Assembly: GCA_027943335.1 (NCBI GenBank)
Contig: BSBK01001296.1
Location: forward strand, 1-64,000
Length of the DNA: 64,000 nucleotides
Reading direction: 5' to 3'
Origin: Chamaecyparis obtusa
Lineage: Eukaryota > Streptophyta > Pinopsida > Cupressales > Cupressaceae
Below are positions 36,503-47,548 of the stretch, in pieces (positions within the stretch are counted from its first letter, which is position 1; each line of letters starts with the position of its first letter). The translations under genes and the position numbers were made by a program. The notes under the pieces were generated by a model. It saw only the letters and a list, made by a program, of their open reading frames with translations. It was not told the DNA's origin and did no database searches.

Positions 36503-39421
36503 TGTTATACACTAAGTTTGCACCCTTGTCTCAAGCTCTCATAGTCTTGATAACCTAGTATAACATGGGAATCATCTCCATGTTGTGGGACCTATCCTAA
36601 CTGAGATGAGACCTCTAGGTTCTAGGCTGATTCCTCTTGGTTAATCACCTTAATTTTCTTCTTGACAAGAAAGTAAATCTTTTGAGGTAAAGGGATAGAA
36701 GGAATGCTTGGAAAGGGAAATGATTGAAAGAAAACTATCTACTAGGTGATGCACTAGAATGAAGGTATGAATTATAGTATAAAAGATGGATTCAATGCAC
36801 AAACTTAGGTCTAGGAGATCACAACTCACTAAATAGGCTTGCATAAGTATTTCATAGAAGGGTCTACAAATAAAAGAGGGTATTCAGGAAAAGAGAAAGA
36901 TTCTTTCATAAGCAATGACACTCTTTGGAATTAGACAACAATCTATGACCTGCAAACAAACATTCACCTCTACAACTTGGTATAGGAATGAGACAAGATA
37001 GTTAAGGGGTTGAAGTATACCCACAAAAGAATTCACATCAAATCATCCACAATGATACACAAAATTGTAGAAAGAAAGTGGGATCAAGAACCCTAAGATA
37101 TCACTGATAAGTATGTAAATACTGAATTCATTAAGAGATAACTCACACAAGAAGGCATAGGGACATGAGAAAATGTCACAAAATATATTCAATATCTGAA
37201 TTATCAATGGGAATTTACAACTGTAGAAAACTAGAGGGAAAAGAAGAATGCCACAGATAGATTTCTAAGAAAAGATATATTTTTCTCTTTACAATTGTCC
37301 AACTCTTCTTTTACAAAAATTCCATTCATTTTTCTAAAGCTCTCTAAAAAACATTATATACATCTCCTCCAATGCACACAGGTAGGAGCAAAATATCTAA
37401 TTAGGGTTACATTTTTCTTTTATATAATAATCAAACCCTAATTCTATCAAATTCAGCCATAAATGCACATGAAAATATCCCAGGTGATTAGATATCTATG
37501 TTTTCATGTCTATTTAATGTTTATACCTGCAAAAATCCAGCCGCCATGATCCATCTACCTTCCTACAACTCGGTCTTGCCATAACTGTTGAAATTTGATA
37601 TTTTGAGATATTTGAATTTAAAAAATGATAAAACGGTCATAGGTGGGGCTAAAATTCTCTATCGATGGTCAGCATTCAAAGTTGATTGGTTCTTTAAAAC
37701 ACAGCCATCAGATCCTCTTATTTTACCAAGCATTGCTTATATCCTTAACTCTAACCCTGTATTTAACCTCAAAAACCTCTTTTTCCTTTTAGTTGTTGAA
37801 TCTCACGACCTTTAATTAACTCCAGCTTATCCTAGCGATCATGCGATTAAGCTTATTTCCATCTTAACAGTCGCCAAGTCGCTGAAAGATTTTCTGGAGA
37901 TTACGTGACTACACTTACAAGCTTGGACCCATCTGACGGCTGTCGCATGATCTCATGGCCTCAGAAGATTCCTTCAGATCATGCACCAGCAGTAGATATT
38001 ATACCTTTTTCTACCTCACTTAATAATTTCAAACCCACTAACATATGCCAACTGTAATACCTAGCAACCAATAAGATTATAACATGTCAGACGGACCCAC
38101 AAGACAAAGCCTAAAGACTTGGAAGATCGAACGGTCGTCTTATAATCGCAAAGGCTCAAAAGTTTCCTTCAAATCATAAGATAACTGTAGATCTTCATTT
38201 AACTGACATCTCTACAGATCCTCTAACAATGGTCCCACTAACAAAACAGACGCTACATTGGAATGAAGATCAATGGCTATCGCATGATCGCAAGGCACAA
38301 GATTACTCCATCAGAGCATGCGCTAGCCATAGATCCTACTTCATCTTTAACCACATAGCTGAGACCGCCAAACATCTAGAGACTTAGCTACTGAAGGAAA
38401 GATAACCACCTACCAGGTCACAGGATGTTAAGGACTTAACCGCTAGAAATGAGAGATCTTGTGAATACACAATCGTAGGATCACTGAATAAAATTTAACC
38501 GCCAAGCCCAAACATGACGTTAACCTTTAACTTAACGCAGTCATATCTAGAGACTTAGCGACAAAGGGATTCACTGAATCTCATAATATTTTTATTAACT
38601 AGGGTTAAACCTTGAGAACCCATGACTAAAGCAATCTCCAAGTTGCTGAATGACTTTCTTTACCTTTGGTTACATCTAGAGATTACGCGACTAAGGCTTT
38701 TCAACTTATATTTTAACTTGGTAACTGGATTCAAAGATCTAGCGACAACACTTAAGTCTCCAGGTCACCGAATCATCTTGACTTAACTCATTTCCTTCTT
38801 GAGAATTCGCGACTGAAGGGAAAAGAAGACCTATCCTAAACTATGGTCAAATCTGGAGAATGAGCGACTAGATTATTCTCATGATCGTTGAATAAGACTT
38901 AAACCATGAGTTAGATCATGAGAACATGAGAAAGCCTTCAGTCGCTAGATCGCTGGAAAAACTTAACCTTTCACAAAAACTGACCGCTGACCATGTAGAG
39001 ACTACGCGACTGACGGAACCATCGCCAAGTCACTAAATGAAAAGGGAATATGCCTTCCAATCAGGAGATAAAGAGATACAAGGAATTCGCGGGGTCAGGA
39101 GATAAAAATGAATATTCTTCTAGGCTTTAGAGATCTCACAACCAGCCAATGACGGAAAAGTGCACATGGGAAATTGGAGACTTAAGTGGCTGAAAAAGGT
39201 AATGATGAAATAGAACAGGCCAAAGGGTTTTCTAGGGTTTTTTGGCATAACTGCTAGGTTTTCAAATTTAAACTTGCAGGCCAGAGGGTTTTAAGAATTT
39301 GCAGAGACCAAAAGACATGGCCGAAAACCATGAAATTTTTAGGGGGCAACAGGACTTAAAAGATGAAGCTTTAGCCTAGCCTGTGGCCAAAATTGCATAG
39401 AATAGGGAATTTTGGGTAACA
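36503..39421 (-). repeat. 5' LTR of Tat-like element 5 (2.9 kb)
   Basis: 2919 bp, TGTTATACACT...TAACA, matching 26978-29893 end to end. It is followed by the target duplication TGTCC (39422-39426), which pairs with TGTCA at 26973-26977 (4 of 5). ORFs inside it (36844-36650, 37588-37815) are not genes. Confidence 0.94.
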
Positions 39422-40886
39422 TGTCCTTGATGATAAGGCTCTTGCATGCATTTTGAATGTGGGCCCCTAGTTTTCTTCTAAAGGCGATTCTTGCAATTTT
39501 AAATTGGAAGATACACATTTTGGATGGTTGACTAAAGTTTGAACTTAACTCATCATTCACTTGTGGTCTCTCTTTGGAATTTTGGTGGATGTGAAATGTT
39601 TAATCATTTTAATTTAGGACTTCTCTTTGACATCGAAAAGCATTATTTCTCTTTGTGTTTTTTCATAAACCCTACAGGGCACCACCATGAGCTTACTATT
39701 GTGCTATTTCACCCAGTCTTGTTGATCTTTGGATTTTGGGTTTTGCTTATATGATTCTATGTTTTCAAAGCTTCCCAACGATGACTTCTTTGTAGAGAAT
39801 GATGACCATTGCAAATAGTTTCTACGGTTCCAAATCTTCAATGATGGTTTCTTCTCAGATATTTTTGAGCATTCTTTTGCGGGTGATATCATTTCTTCCC
39901 TCTAATTATAATTTTGTTTTTCAAGAGAAGGAATTGAAGAAATATTTTAATGTTTCATATGTTCTTGAAATGACAAGTTTTTTCACAACTGAAATATTTG
40001 TTCATAGATTAAATTTGGCTCAAATGCAGTTGTTTCAGTTTATGTATTGAGTTAATTTGTTCTTTCACAAGTTTTCTATATAACCTAGGAAAAATGTTGT
40101 CAAAGTTTTTTCGTTACAAATTCAGTTTCAAAACTGCCCCATATGAGCTTTGGACAGGAAAGTTGTTAGAGTTTTTCTTAAAAGACTTTTTGATCAAAAC
40201 CATGGCAGTTTAATGAAATGGTTAACCCACCTAGGGTTTCTTTGTTCTTGTGGGTTATGGTTATCATATGGTTCAGAAATTTTTTATAATCCAAAACAAG
40301 TTCAGTTGTCAAAATACTGGTTTTCTTGAATGAAAATTTTAAAATACTTTCCTATATAAGGAAGTGTATATGTAAGATGAAGTAAGAAGATTGTAAGAGA
40401 TACACATTCATATAATTTCTTGTACATGGAAGTATTTGGCAGAAGCTTGAGAGTAGTAATTTTATGATTAATTCTATATAAATGTATGAGTTCACAACAT
40501 CCAGGTATATATATGTAATTCTTGTAAACAATAAAGTATTGTAAGAAAGGAAGGGTTGCAGCCCTTACAGTTGAAGCTGCAAAAATATTGTAAGGAGTTG
40601 ATGCTCAATAAAAGGTATCTCACTTGGAGTGGTTTTTTCATCCTATGATGAAACCAATTTGGTTTTTGAAGGTTTTCCCACTCGACACAAAAATCTCTTG
40701 TGATGTCTCTTTTTGTGAGTTCTAATCTTTCTCTTTGAGCTCTTGCATCCTCTTTCTTTTCTATGCTTATAGTTCTTTCTGCTATTTACAGTTTCATTTT
40801 TATATCTTGTTTAAAGTGAGAAAATTTTAAGCACGTCTCTATTCTGATTCACCCCCCCCTCCTAAAAAATGTATCCACTTCCAACA
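39422..40886 (+). repeat. Remainder of the copia element 4 5' LTR
   Basis: Continues the LTR begun at 26954 and matches 46056-47543. It ends CTTCCAACA before the PBS. Promoter and processing signals: TATA box TATATAAG at 40353-40360 inside the near-palindrome CTTTCCTATATAAGGAAG, and AATAAA at 40530 and 40607. Frames at 39539 and 39799 are LTR sequence, also present in the 3' copy, and are not genes. Confidence 0.93.
40353..40360 (+). promoter_or_regulatory. TATA box of the copia element 4 5' LTR
   Basis: TATATAAG, preserved in the 3' LTR at 47008-47015. The flanks CTTTCC and GGAAG make the site almost symmetrical. Confidence 0.7.
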
Positions 40887-40888
40887 AG

Positions 40889-40900
40889 TGATATAAGAGA
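40889..40900 (+). other. Degenerate initiator tRNA-Met primer site of element 4
   Basis: TGATATAAGAGA starts two bases after the LTR end. It resembles the copia PBS TGGTATCAGAGC, with the differences mostly G-to-A and C-to-A. Confidence 0.65.
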
Positions 40901-40957
40901 AAGGGTTCCTTTTAGGTCTTCCTATAGGAATTATTCTAGGTCTTTGTGGATGTTATC

Positions 40958-42384
40958 ATGGCACAGGCCAAAGGTGTTTCTCTCACTCGAGCTCCATTGT
41001 TTAATGGTACATACTATGTTTTTTGGAAAGCTATGATGGAAGCTTTTATTAATTCTTTAGATGTTCCTATGTGGGAAATTGTTATGTCAAAGTATACTGT
41101 CCCTAAAACCATACCAACTTATGTTGATGCTAAAACCAATTATGAACTTGATAAAAGAGCCATGTTTTCTATCTTGTGTGGTTTGCCAAAAGATGTTTTT
41201 GTCAAAGTCATGTATTGTCAATCAGCCAATGATATTTGGGTTAAATTAGAAACCATTTATCAAGGAGATGAAAAAGTAAAAGAATCTAAAATGATAACTT
41301 TAAAGACACAATTTGATGATCTGAAAATGCATGAAGATGAAAGTATTGCAGCCTATTTTTTAAGATTTGATGAAATTGTAAATCCTATAAGAGGTCTAGG
41401 TCAAAATATTGAGGAGTATTATGTTGTCTCAAAATTTATTAGATTTATTCTTCCAAAATTTGATACAAAACTTTTTCTCTAGAAGAAAAGAAAAGTTTTT
41501 CAAAAATGACTTTGCATCAAATTCAAGGAACTCTAGCTGCTTATGAAATGAGAATCAGTAATAGTGTTTTTTCATCTTCAAAAGAAATAGCCTTCAAGGT
41601 TGAAAAGTAGGAAGAAAGTGATTCTAATATAACAGATGCTCTTGAATGATGATTGTGGACAACTAGGTCACTTTGCTTCAAAGTGTCCCAATGATAATCA
41701 AAATGATGATTTTGAAAAATATGAAAAATATTTGAACAAGAAACCATTGAATCAAAACAAACATTTCAAGAATTTTAAAAAGAAGAGTCTCTTGGTAAAA
41801 GAAGACTCTAATGATGATTCTCATTTGGGAGAGGAAGGAGAAATTTCATTCATGGCTGAGATAATAAAGAAACCTGAAGAGGTTCAAATACAATCTTCGT
41901 CTGATTCAGCTGAAGATATAAATCTTGAAGAAGAATTACTTTGTTCTCTTCAAGAAATCAAGAAATTAAAGAAATTAATTTCTACACATGAGAAAAATGG
42001 TCTAGATTTACAGGTTGAGTTAAGTAATGCAAATCAGATCATTGAAAAACAAAAATTTGGTTTTTCTGCAAAAGTTTATTGATCAATTTAGTTCAAAATA
42101 AAATTTTGAACAAGGTGAATCTTCAAAGAAGGTCCTCTCTTCCACCTTCAAAGGCTATTTTTATAACTATAATGTTTTTGGTCATAAGGCTAGCAATTGT
42201 AGGCAATTTTCTCATAAATCTTTATGTGGTTTTGAGAAAGAAATCAGATGTTTTAAATGTTTTTTCTATGGTCACTTTGCTAATCAGTGTAGGATTAATT
42301 TGAGGCCTAAACAAGTATGGAAACTTAAACATATTCATACTAAAAAGTCTCTTGTAGTAGAAACTGCTTTATTTACACAAAAAT
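40958..42384 (+). pseudogene. gag: gag of copia element 4 (broken)
   Basis: Copia Gag. I choose ATG 40958 (MAQAKGVSL); the longer open frame starts at a non-ATG codon. The capsid part (to TAG 41480) carries APLFNGTYYVFWKAMMEAF, DIWVKLETIYQGDEKVKES and FDDLKMHEDESIAAYF, a UBN2-type Gag. It is shifted after 41480. A first zinc knuckle (CGQLGHFASKC, its leading Cys pair incomplete) lies near 41655-41690, followed by a Glu/Lys-rich coiled-coil-like stretch to 42082. A second knuckle (CFKCFFYGHFANQC) lies near 42247-42290. Confidence 0.9.
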
Positions 42385-43760
42385 CTACTACATGAGTTTT
42401 GGATAGTGGGTGTTTGGGCATCCTATGACTAGGAGTAAGAATAAGTTTATTACTTTAGCAAATTTTGATGGAGGCTTTGTCAGGTATGGAGATAATTTAG
42501 GTGCTTCCATCACTGGTTGTGGTTCAATTTGTTTAAACAAAGACACTCCTATACATGATGTGTATTATGTTGATGGCTTAAAATATAATCTTCTGAGTGT
42601 TACTCAAATATGTGACAGTGGTTATTCTATTTCATTCAATGTTCAAGGTTGTTCTATCAAAAGCACAAGAGGAATTGTTATAGCAAGTGGTTTGAGAACA
42701 GGTATAAATGTTTACAATTTAATTGATTCAGTGGTTCAAGAAACATCTTTAATTAACACCTGTTTCATGACTCAAGTTGAAGAAAATTGGTTGGAGCATA
42801 AAATATTAGGATATATCAATGTTGAAATTCTTGTTAGGATAAGCAAGATTAAAAAGGTTAGAGGATTGCCTCTAATCAGTATACCAACCAATATCTGTGA
42901 AGAATGTGTAAAAAGAAAACAAACCAAGTCTTCCTTTAAAACAAAAGAGTATCTTTCTACAAGGCATTTGGAACTTGTCCATACTGATATATGTGGACCA
43001 ACCAAAACCGAGTCTATTAATGGTGAAAAATACTTTATGTTATTTGTGGATGATTATTCTAGAATAGTTTGGGTTACTTTTTTAAAACATAAATCAGAGG
43101 CTTTCGAACGTTTCAAGAAGTTTAGGAAAATGGTAGAAAGAGATATTGATTTAAAGCTAAAATGGTTGAGATCAGATCAAGGAGGAGAATTCACTTCTCA
43201 GGAATTCATTGAGTATTGTCAAAGACATGACATAAGAAGAGAATATTCAATTGCTCATACACGACAAAAAAATGGTGTTGTGGAAAGAAAAAATAGAACA
43301 GTAAAAGAAATGGCTAGAACAATGTTGAATGAGGCTAAGTTGTCTGACAGCTTCTTGAAAGAGGTTGGTCATACAAATACTCATATTCTTAATAGGGCTC
43401 AGATAAGAATAAGAATGTCATATACTCCTTAGGAATTGTGGTATGGAAAAACTATAAATGTTAAGCATTTTAGAGTTTTTGGTTGCAAATGTTTCATTAG
43501 GAAAGATGTTGATATCTTAGAAATTTTTGGCTCTAAGTCTAATGAAGGTATCTTATTAGGTTACTCCACACATAGTAAAGATTTCAAATTTTATAATAAA
43601 AGATTAAACAAGATTGTGGAAGCCATCAATGTTATGTTTGATGAAGGTGATATGTCGTATAAACATCATGAAAAGAATGTTGAAGAAGAAAATATCATAA
43701 GCTTTGATTCAGGTATTAAATATCAAAATCCTCATGATGAAGAATCAGATCTAGAAACTC
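42385..43760 (+). pseudogene. pol: Protease and integrase of copia element 4 (broken)
   Basis: Aspartic protease: VLDSGC at about 42398, then a frameshift, HPMTRSKNKF, and DVYYVDGLKYNLLSV (42559-42600). Integrase: a damaged HHCC (WLEHKILGYIN ... CEECVKRKQ), then HTDICGPTKTES (first Asp, about 42980), LRSDQGGEF (second Asp, about 43169) and NGVVERKNRT (Glu, about 43275). After TAG 43430 it continues as FRVFGCKCFI and LLGYSTHSKDFKFYN. The order PR-INT before RT is diagnostic of copia. The three core carboxylates are intact. Confidence 0.93.
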
Positions 43761-45469
43761 TAGAATGTAATGAGAAAGAAAATTTATCAAGTCCTAAAGT
43801 TACTCAAAAAACTCCTTCTAGAATTATTGCAAAGAGACATCTAGAATCCTTAGTAATAGGAGATATTGATGCAGGTATCTTAACTAGAAGAAAATTCAAA
43901 TCTGATGAACATGCTCATATTGCAGAACATTTTTGCTTATTATCAAATTTTGAACCCACAACTGTATCTGAAGATCTTAAAGACTCTAGTTGGTTACATG
44001 CTATGCAGGATGAGATAAAAAAAATTGAGAAGAATAAAACATGGGAATTAGTACCAAGACCTAATGACAAAAATGTCATAGGTGGGACATGGGTTTTCCG
44101 TAATAAACTTGATGAAAATGGAAAGGTCGTTAGGAATAAAGCCAGATTTGTGTGTAAAGGATATGCTTAGCAAGAAGGAATTGATTTTGGAGAAACATTT
44201 TCTCCCGTAGCTAGAATGGAATCCATTAGAATTTTTCAAGCTTATGCAAGTTACAAGAAATTTACTGTTTATCAGATGGATGTCAAAACAGCCTTTCTAA
44301 ATGGATGTCTTGAGGAAGAAGTGTATATGGAACAAATATAAGGTTTTGCATCCTCAGAAACACCTTATTGTGTGTACCAATTAAAGAAGGCATTATATAG
44401 ACTAAAACAAGCTCCTAGAGCTTGGTATTCTAGGCTAGATTAACATCTTCTTAGCAATGGTTTTGCTAGAGGTAGTGTAGATAACACTCTCTACACTAAA
44501 GTTGTCAATGGTGAAATGTTAGCAGTTGAAATCTATGTTGATGACATTAGTTTTGGGTCCACTAGTGATGATCTATCAAAACAATTTTCAAATATAATGG
44601 AATTTGAATTTGAAATGTCACTTCTAGGTGAACTCAAATTTTTCCATGGTCTACAAATATCTCAACTCTCACATGGCTTATTCATATCACAAACTAAATA
44701 TGCAAAATAAATGTTAAAAAGGTTTGATATGGCTGATTGTAAGAATGTCGGTACACCTATGGAAACTACTTGTAAGTTGGTAAATAATGATAATTCTCCT
44801 GATGTTAATCAAATTGAATACAGATCTATGATAGGTAGCTTGCTTTATTTAAAAGCTTCCAGACTTGATCTGATGCAGGGTGTTTGTATGGTGTCTCAAT
44901 GCCAATCTACTCCCAAAAAATCTCATCTTATTGTTGTCAAACGAATATTTAAGTATATTCAAGGTACTCTTGATTTTGGTCTTTGGTATCCACATGATTA
45001 CAATTTAACTCTACTTGGTTATAAAGATGCTGATTGGGGAGATTGTACTGATGATAAGAAAATCACTAGTGGTGGTTCCTTTTTCCTTGGTGACAGATTA
45101 GTTGCTTGGCATAGTAAAACATAGGACTACATTACTTTATCTACATGTGAGTTTGAATATATTACTGCTACTACTTGTTGCACACAATTAATATGGATGT
45201 CCTGTCAGCTCTTTGATTTGGGTAGTCAGGTTTCCAAACCTATTTCCCTTTTGTGCATTAATACTAGTGCCATTCAGTTGAGTAAGAATCCTATTCAACA
45301 TTCTCGCAGAAAGCATGTTTCTATTAAACTACATTCTCTCAAGGATAAAGTTCTTGAAAATGAGTTTAAATTGACTTATGTTCCTACTCAAGCCCAGGTG
45401 GCTGATATTTTTACTATGGCTTTATCTAAGAATGATTTTGTGAGGTTTCATTCTCGGTTTGGAGTCTGA
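43761..45469 (+). pseudogene. pol: Reverse transcriptase and RNase H of copia element 4 (broken)
   Basis: RT: SSWLHAMQDEIKKIEKNKTW (about 43990), GTWVFRNKLDENG, ARFVCKGYA then TAG 44168, [23 protein letters not shown] (44272-44306), YRLKQAPRAWY, and the catalytic YVDD (44533-44544). LGELKFFHGLQI and MADCKNVGTPME follow. RNase H: GYKDADWGDCTDDKKITSG (about 45019), WHSKT then TAG, LSTCEFEYI, and HSRRKHVSIK to TGA 45467. Internal stops: TAG 44168, TAA near 44340, 44442 and 44708, TAG 45122. No large deletion, so this is a full-length but inactivated element. Confidence 0.93.
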
Positions 45470-46055
45470 TCTCAATCTCTCTTGTCCTAATTATGTTATT
45501 CAAGGGGAGCTTGTTGTGTAGGTCTCTGTTACTACACACAACCAGTTTATGCTAGTAGTGTTTTGTCCTTGATGACAAAAAATGGGGGAGAATTTGTTTG
45601 ATATTGACAATTGGTTTTTGACATATTGATAGTTGGTTTTGATTTGACATATATTGATATTTGGCATTCATACTCGGTATTATTTTTGGACTAGTATTCT
45701 GGGGCATACTTTGATCATATATTTGCATACTTTGATGGTTACCTATTTGTCTTCTATAGAATTTTAATGACATTTTGATACTCTATACAGTGACAAAGTG
45801 ACAGAATAAAGTGACAAAATACTATCTTGACATGTTCATGAAACCTCAGTAAACAATGTCTTATTACAATGGTTCTTTGACAGGTATACCATTTGTTCAT
45901 GATAAGTTCTTGAAATTTGAGTTCATCGATTCTTGAAATTATAGTTATAGTGGTTTGTGATTCTTGGTTACTTATGGCATGGCTCATTTATGGTTACATA
46001 TGGCATGGTTCATTTGATGGTCAATTTTTTTTCCATCAAGGAAAAAGGGGGAGTT
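45470..46055 (+). other. 3' untranslated part and PPT of copia element 4
   Basis: Non-coding. A first purine-rich tract (ATGGGGGAGA near 45582) follows the words TTGTCCTTGATGACAA, which recur just inside the LTR at 46074. The functional-looking PPT is GGAAAAAGGGGGAG at 46040-46053, two bases before the LTR. Confidence 0.8.
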
Positions 46056-47543
46056 TGTTGACCCCGCTAGCTATTGTCCTTGATGACAAGGCTCTTGCAT
46101 GGATTTTGAATGTGGGCCCCTATTTTTCTTCTAAAGGTGGTTCTTGCAATTTTATATTGGAACATACACATTATGGATGGTTGACTCAAGTTTGAACTTA
46201 ACTCATTATTCACCCGTGGTCTCTCTTTGGACTTTTGACGGATGTGAAATGTTTAATCATTTTGATTTAGGACTTCTCTTTGACATTGAAAAACATTATT
46301 TCTCTTTGTGTTTTTTCACAAACCCTACAGGGCACCACCATGAGCTTACTGCTATGCTATTTCACCCAGTCTTGCTGATCTTTGGATTTTGGGTTTTGGT
46401 TATATGATTGTACATTTTCATAGCTTCCCAACGATGACTTCTTTGCAGAGAATGATGAGAATTGTAGATAGTTTCTATGGTTCCAAAGCTTCAATGATTG
46501 TTTCTTCTCAAATATTTTTGAGCATTATTTTCCAGGTGATATAATTTCTTCCCTCTTATTCTAATTTTGTTTAAAAAGAGAAGGAACTAAAGAAATATTT
46601 TAATGTTTCATATGTGCTTGAAATGACAAGTTTCTTCACAATTGAAAGATTTGTTCATAGATTAAATTTGGTTCAAATGTAGTTGTTGAACAGTTTATGT
46701 ATTGGGTTAATTTGTTATTTTACAAGTTTTCTATATAACCCAGGAAAAATGTTGTCAAAGTTTGTTAGTTACAAATTCAGTTTCAAAACTACCTCGTACG
46801 GGCTTTGGACAGGAAAGCTATTGGAGTTTTTCTTAAAAGACTTTTTGATAAAAACCATGGCAGTTTAATGAAATGGTTAACTCACCTAGGGTTTCTCTAT
46901 TATTGTGGGTTACTGTTATCATATGGTTGGGAAATTTGTTATAATCCAAAACAAGTTCAGTTGTAAAAATACTGGTTTTCTGGAATGAAATTTTTGAAAT
47001 ACTTTCCTATATAAGGAAGTGTATATGTAAGGTGAAGTAAGAAGATTGTAAGAGATACATATTCATATAATTTCTTGTATATGGAAGTATTTGGCAGAAG
47101 ATTGAGAGTTATAATTTTATGATTACTTATATATAGATGTACGAGTTCAGAGAATATAGGTATATCTATGTAATTCTGGTAAACCATAAAGTATTGTAAG
47201 AAAGGAAGGGTTGTAGCCCTTGCAGTTGAAGCTGCAGAAATATTGTAAGGAGTTGATGCTCAATAAAAGGTATCTCACTTGGAGTGTTTTTTTCATCCTA
47301 TGACAAAACCGATTTGGTTTTTGAGGGTTTTCCCACTTAGCACAAAAATCTCTTGTGATGTCTCTTTTTGTGAGTTCTAATCTTTCTATTTGAGTTCTTG
47401 CATCCTCTTTCTTCTCTATGCTTACAGTTGTTTCTACCATTTACAATTTCATTTTTATATCTTATTTAAAGTGAGAAAAGTTTAAGCACATCTCTATTCT
47501 GATTCACTCCCCCCCGCTCTCAAAATAGTATCCACTTCCAGCA
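46056..47543 (+). repeat. 3' LTR of copia element 4 (unbroken copy)
   Basis: 1488 bp, TGTTGACC...TTCCAGCA. It carries the uninterrupted sequence (CTATTGTCCTTGATGAC) into which element 5 jumped in the 5' copy. TATA at 47008-47015. It is followed by GGGGC (47544-47548), which pairs with TGGGC at 26949-26953 as target duplication. Confidence 0.94.
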
Positions 47544-47548
47544 GGGGC

